In this document: positions 49,734 through 58,525 of the stretch, one piece after another
How positions within the stretch are numbered: the first letter of the stretch is position 1
How the letters are laid out: every line of letters begins with the position of its first letter
Assembly: GCA_020847175.1 (NCBI GenBank)
Contig: JADLCM010000034.1
Location: forward strand, 62,001-126,000
Reading direction: 5' to 3'
From: Phycisphaerales bacterium
Lineage (GTDB): Bacteria > Planctomycetota > Phycisphaerae > Phycisphaerales > UBA1924
Length of the DNA: 64,000 bases
The notes under the pieces: generated by a model
Database searches by the model: none
Told to the model about the DNA's origin: nothing
The model's input: the letters and a program-made list of their open reading frames with translations, nothing else
Position numbers and translations under genes: made by a program

Positions 49734-49985
49734 ATGCTCGTCAAGTTCACCGATGTCAAGGACGTCAACTACTGGGTGAATCCGCTGCACGTGAAGATGC
49801 TGCGCGAGAAGAAGGGCCTGACCGAAATCTTCATTGTGTACAACCCGGGCTGGGCGGCCCCGTCGTTCAAGGTCAAGCAGAGCGCGGAAGAAGTCGCCGC
49901 CCTTCTCGACGCCGCGATGCCCGATGCCGGCGCCCTTGTGCCTGATGACGACCAGGCCGCGGCGAAACAAGCCCACGCCGGATAG
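49734..49985 (+). CDS. small hypothetical protein between E1 alpha and beta, 83 aa
   Basis: Not recognised. An 83-residue protein whose first 60 residues look like a small alpha/beta fold (MLVKFTDVKDVNYWVNPLHVK, then EIFIVYNPGW), with some likeness in layout to FlbD-type small proteins, and a disordered acidic/Ala-rich tail. GGAG lies in the 13 bases before the ATG. It sits in the E1 operon with 47 bases to the beta gene, so it is expressed with the dehydrogenase. A role in complex assembly or regulation is possible but only from position. Confidence 0.65.
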   Translation: MLVKFTDVKDVNYWVNPLHVKMLREKKGLTEIFIVYNPGWAAPSFKVKQSAEEVAALLDAAMPDAGALVPDDDQAAAKQAHAG

Positions 49986-50032
49986 CGATCCATCTCCGGC
50001 TCCTGCACACCTGTCATTCTGCGAGAGAATCC

Positions 50033-51007
50033 ATGCCCGAAATGAACCTCGTCCAGGCCATCAACCACGCGCTCGCCTTCGAGATGGAGCGCGACGATCG
50101 CGTCGTTGTCCTCGGCGAAGACGTCGGGCTCAACGGCGGCGTCTTCCGCGTCACCGAGGGCCTCCAGGCCCGTTTCGGGGCCGAACGGGTGGTCGATACC
50201 CCGCTGGCGGAGAGCGGCATCATGGGCAGCGCGATCGGCCTGGCGATGGCCGGCATGAGGCCCGTGCCGGAGATCCAGTTCGAGGGGTTCCTCGGGCCCG
50301 CCTACGACCAGCTCGTCAATCACGCCGCCCGATACCGTTCGCGCAGCCGCGGCGCAATCACCATCCCCATGACCGTGCGCGTTCCGGTGGGCGGGGGCAT
50401 CCACGCCCCGGAACTGCACTCCGACTCTCCGGAGGCAATCTACGCCCATCACCCGGGGCTGAAGGTGGTGATGCCCTCCACCCCGTCCGACGCCAAGGGC
50501 CTGCTGCTGGCGGCGATCCGCGATCCCGATCCGGTGGTGTACTTCGAGCCCAAGCGAGTCTACCGCTCATTCAAGGAAGATGTGCCCGAAGGGGACTTCG
50601 AGATCGAGATCGGCAAGGCCAAGGTGGTTTCGGAAGGCGCCGATGTCACGGTCGTGACGTGGGGCGCGACGGTCTTTCAGTGCCTCGCGGCCATGGACGC
50701 GATGCCCGAGGATGTCAGTGTCGAACTCATCGACCTGCGGTCGATCTACCCCTGGGACATGGACTGCGTCATCGAAAGCGTGCGGAAGACCGGGCGCTGC
50801 GTGGTGGTGCACGAAGCACCCAAGACGTGCGGTTTCGGGGCCGAAGTCAGCAGCACGATCCAGGAGCACTGCTTCCTGAACCTTCACGCCCCGGTTCAGC
50901 GAGTCACCGGCTTCGACACCGTGATGCCGTACTACAAGCTTGAACTGGAGTATCTGCCCGAGTCGCCCCGCATCAAGGGCGCGGTGGAGCAGGTGCTGGC
51001 GTATTAA
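50033..51007 (+). CDS. 2-oxoacid dehydrogenase E1 component, beta subunit
   Basis: A 324-residue partner of the alpha subunit. It has the transketolase pyrimidine-domain motifs LGEDVGLNGGVFRVTEGL, DTPLAESGIMGSAIGLA and PVPEIQFEGFLGPAYDQ, with the acidic Glu that activates thiamine diphosphate, and the C-terminal transketolase domain (DVTVVTWGATV, CVVVHEAPKTCGFGAEV). PVGGGIHAPELHSDSPE is close to branched-chain 2-oxoacid dehydrogenase E1 beta, which weakly favours that substrate. The ATG follows GAGAGA. Confidence 0.9.
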   Translation: MPEMNLVQAINHALAFEMERDDRVVVLGEDVGLNGGVFRVTEGLQARFGAERVVDTPLAESGIMGSAIGLAMAGMRPVPEIQFEGFLGPAYDQLVNHAARYRSRSRGAITIPMTVRVPVGGGIHAPELHSDSPEAIYAHHPGLKVVMPSTPSDAKGLLLAAIRDPDPVVYFEPKRVYRSFKEDVPEGDFEIEIGKAKVVSEGADVTVVTWGATVFQCLAAMDAMPEDVSVELIDLRSIYPWDMDCVIESVRKTGRCVVVHEAPKTCGFGAEVSSTIQEHCFLNLHAPVQRVTGFDTVMPYYKLELEYLPESPRIKGAVEQVLAY

Positions 51008-51036
51008 GGGTCGAACAGAAAGAGCGGAGGTTGGCG

Positions 51037-52293
51037 ATGTCACGCCCCCGCAGGCCTCGCCGCAACCCGTACGGAGTTCGAGACTTTCTTCTCGGAATCT
51101 CCGATCTGCCGCAACGACTCATGGCCCTGCGGCACGCATTGGATGCTGGGGGCGAGCTCGCGCTGCTCCAGGTGCTGGACCAGCTGCTGAATGGCGACCC
51201 ACTTCCACACAATGTGTCGAAGGACCAAGCTGACCTACTGATTGACAGTTTGATGCTCGAACTTGCGAGGTTCGGAAGCAAAGGGCTTGTCGCGCGAGCA
51301 ACGCGAATCTTGCCCGGCGATAGTCTGTATGCGGCAATGATCCGCGCGATGGCAATGCTGGGTCTGGACTCCTGCATCTCGCCGTGCCGACAAGCGTGCG
51401 CGGAGCCGCAAGACGATGTCCTTTCGCGCTTGATCTGGGGTCTCACGAATGGGCGAAGCCGAGGCGAGCGTTCGCCCTCGTTCGTGAGTGCGATGTTCGA
51501 GGCTCTCGAACGGGTACTGCGCACGGCGACAGGCCTCGCCGCGTACGGCATTCCCAAAGCCCTCGCTGCGATCGACCCGCTGAAGGCGGCGGATGTACTT
51601 GAAGAGCACGCTCTCTCCGAGATTCGGCCTCTTCACCTCTCCCGCGTCCTCGATGTCCTGATCGAGCTCGACGCCCGGCCTGCCGCTGCTTGGTGCGAGA
51701 ACATCGAATCGCGGTGGACGCCCACGTCACCAGATGACGAAAGATGGTCAGTCTACGTTCGAATCGCGCGGCTGGCGGTTGCGAGTGATCCGAATCGGGC
51801 TCGGAAGATTCTCCACGCTGCGCTCGACAACCCCAATCTCAGTGTCCGCGAGTTCGCGGTGGACTCACTGCTGATCGTGAACGGCATGTTCCCTCTATAC
51901 ATCAACTACGCATGGGCGGAGTACGAGTCGTGGCCGCCGCAACGCCGCGTTGTTGCCGATGTGGCTGGAGCCATGCTGGAGGTTGGGACGAACGGGGTTT
52001 CGGGCGTGTTCGTGAACCGTCCTACGCTCTGGTGGCGAACAGTAGCCGCTTCGCTTGAGACCATTGGGGCAGAGCATTCCCTGGCGATCCTGAGCAACGC
52101 CGCTGAGCTTCTGGGGCTGTCTGATCCCAACCTCACGGATGAAGATGTCAGCGAGTGGCGTTGGCCGCCCGGCAACGAAGCGGATGCCGTTGACGGAACG
52201 CTCACCGCCCAGTGGTACCGCAATGACGACCGCCGCGAGGTACTACTCTATCGCTACGTGATGCGCCATTCAGAGGTGTTCCGTCGGGAGTGA
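51037..52293 (+). CDS. hypothetical protein with DMP19/DUF4375-like C-terminus
   Basis: A 418-residue soluble protein. The N-terminal 270 residues look like helical repeats (LIDSLMLELARFG, MIRAMAMLGLDS, ALERVLRTATGLA). The C-terminal stretch INYAWAEYESW, VSGVFVNR and AEHSLAILSNAAELLG resembles the DMP19/DUF4375 fold, named from a DNA-mimic protein. Base composition is visibly less G+C-rich than in neighbours, with codons such as TTG, GGA and AGT more frequent, so it may have been acquired. GGAGG precedes the ATG at good spacing; the upstream TTG at 51031 is not needed. Confidence 0.6.
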   Translation: MSRPRRPRRNPYGVRDFLLGISDLPQRLMALRHALDAGGELALLQVLDQLLNGDPLPHNVSKDQADLLIDSLMLELARFGSKGLVARATRILPGDSLYAAMIRAMAMLGLDSCISPCRQACAEPQDDVLSRLIWGLTNGRSRGERSPSFVSAMFEALERVLRTATGLAAYGIPKALAAIDPLKAADVLEEHALSEIRPLHLSRVLDVLIELDARPAAAWCENIESRWTPTSPDDERWSVYVRIARLAVASDPNRARKILHAALDNPNLSVREFAVDSLLIVNGMFPLYINYAWAEYESWPPQRRVVADVAGAMLEVGTNGVSGVFVNRPTLWWRTVAASLETIGAEHSLAILSNAAELLGLSDPNLTDEDVSEWRWPPGNEADAVDGTLTAQWYRNDDRREVLLYRYVMRHSEVFRRE

Positions 52294-52395
52294 TCAAATC
52301 TCGCGTTTGCGCCCGGTCCGATTGATCGAACCGATGCCGCTTCGGTGAAATCGGGATGCGACTGAATCAGTGAGCACGCGTGCCCAGGAGACACC

Positions 52396-53181
52396 ATGAA
52401 CACCGCCCTCGATGGCCGCACTGCTCTCGTCTGCGGCGGAAGCGCCGGCATCGGACTCGCCTGCGCCCGCGAGCTTGCATCGCTGGGCGCCACCGTGGTC
52501 CTTGCCTCGCGCGATGAGAAGAAGCTGCGTGAAGCGCTCGCGACGCTGCCGCGCGCTGCAGGGCAAGCCCACGATGTGCTGCCGCTCGACCTTTCGAAGC
52601 CTGAAGAGGCCGCCCGGGCGGTGCGAACGCGGTTCGCATCGGCGCCGGCGCACATCTTCATCAACAACACCGGCGGCCCGCCTTCGGGCACCATGCTGGA
52701 TGCGACGGCGGAGCAGTTCAGTTCGGCGTTTCAGTCGCTGATGCTGGCGGGGCATCTCATCGTGCAGGCCCTTGTGCCCGGCATGAAGGGGGCGCAGTTC
52801 GGGCGGATCATCACTATCGCCAGCACCAGCGTGAAGCAGCCCATCCCCAATCTCGGGCTGAGTAACGCGCTGCGCGCGGGGGTCGCCAACTGGGCCAAGA
52901 CGCTGAGCCAGGAACTCGCCCCGCATGGCATCACCGTCAACACGATTCTGCCCGGGTTCGTCGACACCGACCGGCTCGGAAGCCTCTTTTCGGCCCGCGC
53001 GAGCAGGAGCGGACGGTCCCCCGAGGAGATCAGGCGCGAGACCATCGCCGGGATTCCCGCAGGGCGGCTGGGCGCGCCCGAAGAAGTCGGGGCCGCCGCG
53101 GCCTTTCTCGCCTCCCCCGCCGCCGCCTACATCAACGGCATCAACCTCCCGGTGGACGGCGGTCGCCTGGGGTGCCTGTAG
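52396..53181 (+). CDS. SDR-family protein lacking the catalytic Tyr-Lys
   Basis: A 261-residue Rossmann protein. GGSAGIGLACA binds the cofactor, VLASRDEKK favours NADP(H), and INNTGGPP stands for NNAG. Where classical SDRs have YxxxK after the catalytic Ser (STSVKQPI...), this one reads LSNAL, so both Tyr and Lys are gone. The C-terminal NGINLPVDGGRLG is typical FabG-like. It precedes the aldehyde dehydrogenase and RidA genes in one direction. AGGAG precedes the ATG. It may use another mechanism or have a binding role. Confidence 0.82.
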   Translation: MNTALDGRTALVCGGSAGIGLACARELASLGATVVLASRDEKKLREALATLPRAAGQAHDVLPLDLSKPEEAARAVRTRFASAPAHIFINNTGGPPSGTMLDATAEQFSSAFQSLMLAGHLIVQALVPGMKGAQFGRIITIASTSVKQPIPNLGLSNALRAGVANWAKTLSQELAPHGITVNTILPGFVDTDRLGSLFSARASRSGRSPEEIRRETIAGIPAGRLGAPEEVGAAAAFLASPAAAYINGINLPVDGGRLGCL

Positions 53182-53202
53182 CCGCGCCCGCGGACCGGGC
53201 GG

Positions 53203-53208
53203 TATCCT
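53203..53208 (+). promoter_or_regulatory. -10 element TATCCT, leaderless start of the aldehyde dehydrogenase gene
   Basis: TATCCT lies five bases before the ATG at 53214. Confidence 0.45.
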
Positions 53209-53213
53209 CCGGC

Positions 53214-54707
53214 ATGTTCGACGTCCGCAACCTCATCGCAGGCTCGCACTGCGGCGCACGCGCCGGGCGGACTCTACCCATCGCTGAACCCGCGACGGGC
53301 GCCAGGATCGGGGCCGCCCCTGCTTCGACGGGCGAAGATATCGATGCGGCCGTACAGGCCGCGACGCGCGCTTTCCCGAGTTGGGCGCGTGCGCCGGCCA
53401 TAGAGCGGGGGCGCCTCCTGGAGCGCCTCGCCACCCTGATCGAAGCAAACCTGGAGCGCCTCGCCCGGGCCGAAAGCGTCGACACCGGCAAGCCGGTCGC
53501 GCTCGCGCGCCGGGTGGACATCCCGAGGTCCGCCGCGAACATGCGATACTTCGCGCAGGCCATGCAGCACTGCGCCGGCGAAGCCCATTGGAGCGACGGG
53601 GCGAGTGTGCCCGGGGCGGCCCCCGCGCTCAACGTGACACGGCGCAGGCCCCGGGGAGTCGCCGGGTGCATTTCTCCGTGGAACCTCCCGCTCTATCTCT
53701 TCACGTGGAAGATCGCGCCGGCGCTGGCCTCGGGCAACACCGTGGTGGCCAAGCCCAGTGAGGTGACGCCGGTCACGGCGCACCTCCTCGGCGAACTCTC
53801 GATCGAGGCGGGCTTCCCTCCAGGCGTACTCAACATCGTGCACGGCACGGGCGCGGAGGCGGGCGCGGCGCTGGTCATGCACCCCGGCGTGCAGACCATC
53901 ACCTTCACCGGGTCCACCTCCGTCGGACGCTGGATCGCCCGCGTCGCGGGTGATGCGTTCAAGCGCGTGAGCCTGGAACTCGGCGGCAAGAACCCATTCA
54001 TCGTTTTCGAGGATGCCGCCCTCGACGGGGAGCGCGGCGCGATTGCGACCGCGTCGCGGGCCGCCTTCACCAACCAGGGGCAGATCTGCTTGTGCGGGTC
54101 TCGCGTGCTGGCCCACCGCAGCATCTATGAGCGGGTCCGCGAGGGCCTGATCGCCCGGGCACGGGCTCTGAAGGTCGGCGATCCGCGTGACGACGCGACC
54201 GAGTTTGGCGCCCTCGTGAGCGAGCCGCATCTTGCCAAGGTCGCCCGGTGCGTGGATGCGGCCCGTTCGCTCGGAGGGCGCGTGCTCACCGGCGGCAGCC
54301 GGATCGATCCGGCGCACATCCCGGCGCGGTGCCGGGGCGGCGCGTTTTACGCCCCCACGATCATCGAAGGGCTTCCCCCGGGGTGCACCGTGGAGCAGGA
54401 GGAGATCTTCGGCCCCGTCGTCACGCTGCACGCCTTCGACCGCGAAGAGGAGGCGATCGACATCGCCAACGGCACTCGTTACGGCCTGGCGGCGACGATC
54501 TTCACGCGCGACATGGCGCGCGCGCACCGCGCCGGGGCGGCCCTCGACGCGGGCATCGTCTGGGTCAACTGCTGGATGAACCGCGACCTGCGCACGCCGT
54601 TCGGGGGCATGAAGGAGAGCGGCGTCGGCCGCGAGGGCGGGCTCGACGCGATCCGGTTCTTCACTGAACCGACCAACCTCTGCTTCGCCCTCGACGACAG
54701 CGTCTGA
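53214..54707 (+). CDS. aldehyde dehydrogenase, 2-aminomuconic semialdehyde dehydrogenase-like
   Basis: A 497-residue NAD-type aldehyde dehydrogenase. Catalytic Cys292 lies in NQGQICLCGSRV, the general base Glu255 in SLELGGKNP, and the oxyanion Asn157 in SPWNLPLY. TGSTSVGRWI binds the nucleotide. The overall style (LCFALDDSV end, FDVRNLIAGSH start, Asn in INPLNL-like SPWNL) fits the hydroxymuconic/aminomuconic semialdehyde dehydrogenase group. A RidA protein of the 2-aminomuconate deaminase type follows 36 bases later, which supports a lower kynurenine role. The substrate is inferred, not proven. Confidence 0.85.
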   Translation: MFDVRNLIAGSHCGARAGRTLPIAEPATGARIGAAPASTGEDIDAAVQAATRAFPSWARAPAIERGRLLERLATLIEANLERLARAESVDTGKPVALARRVDIPRSAANMRYFAQAMQHCAGEAHWSDGASVPGAAPALNVTRRRPRGVAGCISPWNLPLYLFTWKIAPALASGNTVVAKPSEVTPVTAHLLGELSIEAGFPPGVLNIVHGTGAEAGAALVMHPGVQTITFTGSTSVGRWIARVAGDAFKRVSLELGGKNPFIVFEDAALDGERGAIATASRAAFTNQGQICLCGSRVLAHRSIYERVREGLIARARALKVGDPRDDATEFGALVSEPHLAKVARCVDAARSLGGRVLTGGSRIDPAHIPARCRGGAFYAPTIIEGLPPGCTVEQEEIFGPVVTLHAFDREEEAIDIANGTRYGLAATIFTRDMARAHRAGAALDAGIVWVNCWMNRDLRTPFGGMKESGVGREGGLDAIRFFTEPTNLCFALDDSV

Positions 54708-54743
54708 GCCGCATCGCACCCTTCGCACCCGCCGGGAGCACGC

Positions 54744-55172
54744 ATGGGCACGATCAAGTCAGAGTCCGCCGCTGAGCCGCTCGGGCCGTACCCGCACGCA
54801 CGCCGGGTCGGCAACCTGGTGTTTCTCTCGGGCATCGGGCCGCGCACGCGCGGGAGCCGGGTGATCCCGGGCGCCCGCGTAGACGCCCGCAAGCACCTCA
54901 CCGACTACGACTTTGAGGCCGAGTTCCGCTCGTGCATGGAGAACGTGCGTGCCGTGCTTGAGGCGGCGGGCAGCCGCTTCGAGAACATCATCGACGTGAC
55001 CAGCTTTCTCACCGACATGGCACGCGACTGGACGACCTACAACCGCGTCTACGCCGAGTACTTCCCGCCCGGACCCGGGCAGCCCTGCCGCACCACGGTT
55101 GAGGTCGCGGCGCTGCCCACCGGGGGCGACACGCCGATTCACTACGAGATCAAGGTGATCGCGACGGTGTGA
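54744..55172 (+). CDS. RidA-family protein, probable 2-aminomuconate deaminase
   Basis: A 142-residue member of the YjgF/YER057c/UK114 family. Conserved features are PYPHARRVGNLVFLSG, DFEAEFRSCMENVRAVLEAAG, VTSFLTDMARDWTTYNRVYAEYF and the Arg in PCRTTVEVAALP that holds the imine or carboxylate of the substrate. The length and the aldehyde dehydrogenase neighbour point to 2-aminomuconate deaminase rather than generic RidA. GGGAG precedes the ATG. The gene is convergent with nuoN with only 24 bases between them. Confidence 0.8.
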   Translation: MGTIKSESAAEPLGPYPHARRVGNLVFLSGIGPRTRGSRVIPGARVDARKHLTDYDFEAEFRSCMENVRAVLEAAGSRFENIIDVTSFLTDMARDWTTYNRVYAEYFPPGPGQPCRTTVEVAALPTGGDTPIHYEIKVIATV

Positions 55173-55196
55173 CCCGTCAACTCGTCCTTTGGCGCC

Positions 55197-56894
55197 TCAG
55201 TGCCCGGCGCCGTCGTGCTCACCCTCGGGGGCCGGCGCGCCGGAGGGAGCTCCGCGGTCGCCGGTCCCGGGCTCCGGCAGTTCGGTGGTCTGCGCTCGGC
55301 GTACACCTTCGGGGCTGACGCCCAGCGTCATCGGCGCGACCCGGCCCGCCTTCGTCGCGGCCTGCATCAGGGGTTCGGCGAAAGCGATCAGGACAATGAC
55401 GCCGAGCGCGGAGACCGCACCCGCGAGAGGGCGCGCGAGAATCGTGGTGGGGGCGTACGTGGAGCCCTGGGGTTCATCAAGCAGGCTGACCGCCACGAGC
55501 CGCAGGTAGTAGAACGCCGCGATGGCCGAGTTGAGCCCGAGGATCACGACGAGCGCGTAATCACCCGCCGCGATGCCCGCGGAGAACAGCCCGAACTTTC
55601 CGAAGAACCCGAGGAGCGGGGGCAGCCCCAGCAGGCTGAGCGCGGAGAGAACCATCGTCCACCCCGCGAGCGGGGAGGAGCGGCACAGGCCCCGCACATC
55701 GCCGAACTCATCGGCCTCGACGAGCTCCCCATCCGGGTTGCGCCGCTCCATCGAGGCCAGCACGGCGAAGGCGCCGAGGTTGCCCACCCCGTAGACGAGC
55801 AGGTAGAAAAGCACCGCGGCGACGCCCGACTGCGCGAAGGAGTAGCCCGACTCTTCCCCCGCGGCGGCCCCGGCCAGCACGCCCACGAGCATGTAACCCG
55901 AATGCGCGACCGACGAGTAGCCCAGCATGCGCTTGATCGATGTCTGGAGCACGGCCATGACGTTGCCGACGGTCATGGTGAGCGCGGCGATGACCCAGAG
56001 CGCGATGCGCAGCTCGGCGGGAAGGGCGAAGCCCGCCCCATACACGTCGCGCCCGTCCACGAACCCGTATGACCACCCGGCGCACGAGACCAGCGTCAGG
56101 ATGGTCACAAAGCCCGCCGTCTTGGGCACAAAGGCGAGCATCGCCGAGACCGGCGCTGCCGCGCCCTGGTAGACATCGGGCGTGTAGAAGTGCATGGGCA
56201 CAGCGGCGATCTTGAATGACACGCCCACCACCGCCAGCATGAGCCCGGCCATGGCGATGGGGTTGATGTCGCCCGCAGCACCCTGCCTGGCAAGTTCGCG
56301 GGCGATTTGGGCGAGGTTCGTGCTTCCCGTGCCGCCGTAGAGCAGGGCGAAACCGTAGAGGAAGATGCCGGCCCCGAGCGCGCCGAGGAAGAAGTACTTG
56401 ACCCCCGCCTCCTGGGCGCGGGTGCCCCGGGTGGAAACGGCCACCATCACATATGTGGGCAGGCTGGTGAGTTCGAGGGCCAGGAAGAGCCAGATGAGAT
56501 CATCGGCCGTGGCGCACAGCATCGCGCCCATGAGGCTGAAGAGGAAGAACGCGTGAAACTCGGCCCGGTTTGAGCGCATGGCGCTGAAGGCGCGCCGTCC
56601 CGCCGCGATCTCCTCTTCGTCGCGCCGGTCAACCACCCCCGAGAGCAGCAGCACCAGGAGAAGGCCGACGCCCGCCAGGATCGCCTTGACGTACGGGAGC
56701 AGCCCGGGCAGGGGCGTCGTGTTCCCGGCGCTCGTGTTGATCGCGAGCAGGCCCGCGATCAGCAGCGAACCGGCGCTTGCGAACCCGCACAGCGATCGCA
56801 CCTCACGCTTGGGCGAAAGGCCGATCACCATGACAAGACACGCGCCCAGGAAGAGCACGATCTCGGGGTAGAGCAGGCTCAGGCGTTCAATCAT
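55197..56894 (-). CDS. nuoN: NADH-quinone oxidoreductase subunit N
   Basis: A 565-residue antiporter-like membrane subunit of complex I with about fourteen helices. KYFFLGALGAGIFLYGFALLYG, the proton-channel Lys in FKIAAVPMHFYTPDVYQGA, and SIKRMLGYSSVAHSGYMLVG are standard NuoN sequence. The C-terminal tail (about 70 residues, Pro/Gly/Glu-rich) is longer than usual. The ATG overlaps the nuoM stop by four bases. It is last in a nuoJKLMN unit. Confidence 0.94.
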   Translation of the reverse strand: MIERLSLLYPEIVLFLGACLVMVIGLSPKREVRSLCGFASAGSLLIAGLLAINTSAGNTTPLPGLLPYVKAILAGVGLLLVLLLSGVVDRRDEEEIAAGRRAFSAMRSNRAEFHAFFLFSLMGAMLCATADDLIWLFLALELTSLPTYVMVAVSTRGTRAQEAGVKYFFLGALGAGIFLYGFALLYGGTGSTNLAQIARELARQGAAGDINPIAMAGLMLAVVGVSFKIAAVPMHFYTPDVYQGAAAPVSAMLAFVPKTAGFVTILTLVSCAGWSYGFVDGRDVYGAGFALPAELRIALWVIAALTMTVGNVMAVLQTSIKRMLGYSSVAHSGYMLVGVLAGAAAGEESGYSFAQSGVAAVLFYLLVYGVGNLGAFAVLASMERRNPDGELVEADEFGDVRGLCRSSPLAGWTMVLSALSLLGLPPLLGFFGKFGLFSAGIAAGDYALVVILGLNSAIAAFYYLRLVAVSLLDEPQGSTYAPTTILARPLAGAVSALGVIVLIAFAEPLMQAATKAGRVAPMTLGVSPEGVRRAQTTELPEPGTGDRGAPSGAPAPEGEHDGAGH

Positions 56895-58525
56895 GGGCGA
56901 CCCCCTTGCGGGGCCAGCGGCGCGCCGCGAACGCCGGCATGCTCCCACACCCAGTCCACCGCGCGGGTCGTCGGCGCCTCCAGCGTCTGGAGCACGGGAC
57001 GCGGGTAGAGCCCGAGCACCAGGCAGAGGGCCGCCAGGGGCAGCAAGATCACGATCTCGCGCGCCGACAGGTCGGGCGGGAGCACCGGCGGAGCGTGGGA
57101 CTCGTGCGCGTGGTGAGCGTGAGGCTCGCGCAATGGGCCGAAACACATCTTGCCCACCATCATCAGGAGGTACATCGCCGCAACGATGATCCCCGTGCCC
57201 GCCACGGCCGCGTACACAGGCCCGAGCACGCCGCGTGTGGCCCCGACCTGGCCGGCCCGAACGAACTCGCTGTCGGCCTGGAAGGCGCCCATGAGGCACA
57301 TGAACTCGGACACGAACCCGTTGAGGCCGGGCAAAGCGACCGAGGCCATGGCGAAGAACACCATGAATGTCGCCCAGATCGGCATCTTGGCCGCGAGCCC
57401 GCCGACTTCGCGCATCGAGCGCGTGTGGTAGCGCTCGTACATCATGCCGATGAGCAGGAAGAGCGCCCCGGTGGATAGGCCGTGATTGACCATGTACAGA
57501 ACGCTGCCCGCGAGCCCGATCTGGTTGAGGGCGACCATGCCCAGGATGCAGAACCCGAGGTGCGACACCGAGGAATACGCCACCAGTTTCTTCACGTCCT
57601 CCTGCACCCAGCAGATGAGCCCGGCGTAGACGATGCCCATGATGCAAAGGACGGCGAGGAACGGGGCGTACTCGACCACGGCGGAGGGCACGAACGGGAG
57701 CACGAAACGGTACATTCCGTAGGTGCCCAGCTTCAGCAGCACGCCCGCCAGAATCACCGAGCCCGCCGTCGGAGCCTCGGTGTGGGCCAGGGGCAGCCAG
57801 GTGTGCAGCGGAAAGAGCGGCACCTTGACCGCGAACCCGGCCATCATCGCCGCGAGCACCCACGCCTGCTGGCCGGAACTCATCCTGACCGCCGCGTGCT
57901 GCAGGGCGCCGATGTCAAAGGTCCACTTGCCGGCCCCGGGGCCGTCAGTGGGGACGAGCTGCGTGGCGTTGAACCAGACCACGAACAGCAGACCGGCGAG
58001 CGTGAGCACCGACCCGGTGAAGGTGTAGAGGAAGAACTTGGTCGCCGCCTTCTTGCGGTTGGTTGATCCGTAGAGGCTGATGAGGATGTACATGGGAACG
58101 AGGGTGAACTCGAAGCAGGTGTAGAACAGCACGAGGTCGCGGGCGCAGAACACGCCGGTCATGGCGCTCTGCAGAACCAGCAGCCAGCCGTAGTACGTGC
58201 GGCGCCGGTGCTCGATCGCGGTGAACGAGGCATAGACGCAGATCGGGCCGAGCAGCGCCGTGAGCCCGATGAGCAGCATCGCCACCGAATCCGCCCCGAC
58301 CGAGAGGCTCAGGCCCAGGCTCGGCGCCCACTCCAGGCGCCCCACGCCCTGCATGTCCGCGCCGTGATCCCACCGGAACTGCACCATCGCCACGCCCGCA
58401 GCGCCGAGCGCGAGCAGGGTGGTCCAGAGGGCGACGGTCCTGGCCTGCCCTTCGGGGCGCAGGGCCAGCACCGCCGCACCGGCGAGGGGGAGAAGCGTCA
58501 GGATGACGAGCAGCGTCGCACTCAC
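56891..58525 (-). CDS. nuoM: NADH-quinone oxidoreductase subunit M
   Basis: A 544-residue proton-pumping subunit. FEFTLVPMYILISLYG contains the conserved Glu, PLFPLHTWLPLAHTEAPTAGSVILAGVLLKLG is the family signature, and AYSSVSHLGFCILG follows. A loop near residue 470 has five His in REPHAHHAHESHAPP, echoing the His-rich loop of NuoL. I use the GTG at 58525, which overlaps the nuoL stop as GTGA; a GTG at 58540 is also in frame. Confidence 0.93.
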   Translation of the reverse strand: MSATLLVILTLLPLAGAAVLALRPEGQARTVALWTTLLALGAAGVAMVQFRWDHGADMQGVGRLEWAPSLGLSLSVGADSVAMLLIGLTALLGPICVYASFTAIEHRRRTYYGWLLVLQSAMTGVFCARDLVLFYTCFEFTLVPMYILISLYGSTNRKKAATKFFLYTFTGSVLTLAGLLFVVWFNATQLVPTDGPGAGKWTFDIGALQHAAVRMSSGQQAWVLAAMMAGFAVKVPLFPLHTWLPLAHTEAPTAGSVILAGVLLKLGTYGMYRFVLPFVPSAVVEYAPFLAVLCIMGIVYAGLICWVQEDVKKLVAYSSVSHLGFCILGMVALNQIGLAGSVLYMVNHGLSTGALFLLIGMMYERYHTRSMREVGGLAAKMPIWATFMVFFAMASVALPGLNGFVSEFMCLMGAFQADSEFVRAGQVGATRGVLGPVYAAVAGTGIIVAAMYLLMMVGKMCFGPLREPHAHHAHESHAPPVLPPDLSAREIVILLPLAALCLVLGLYPRPVLQTLEAPTTRAVDWVWEHAGVRGAPLAPQGGRP

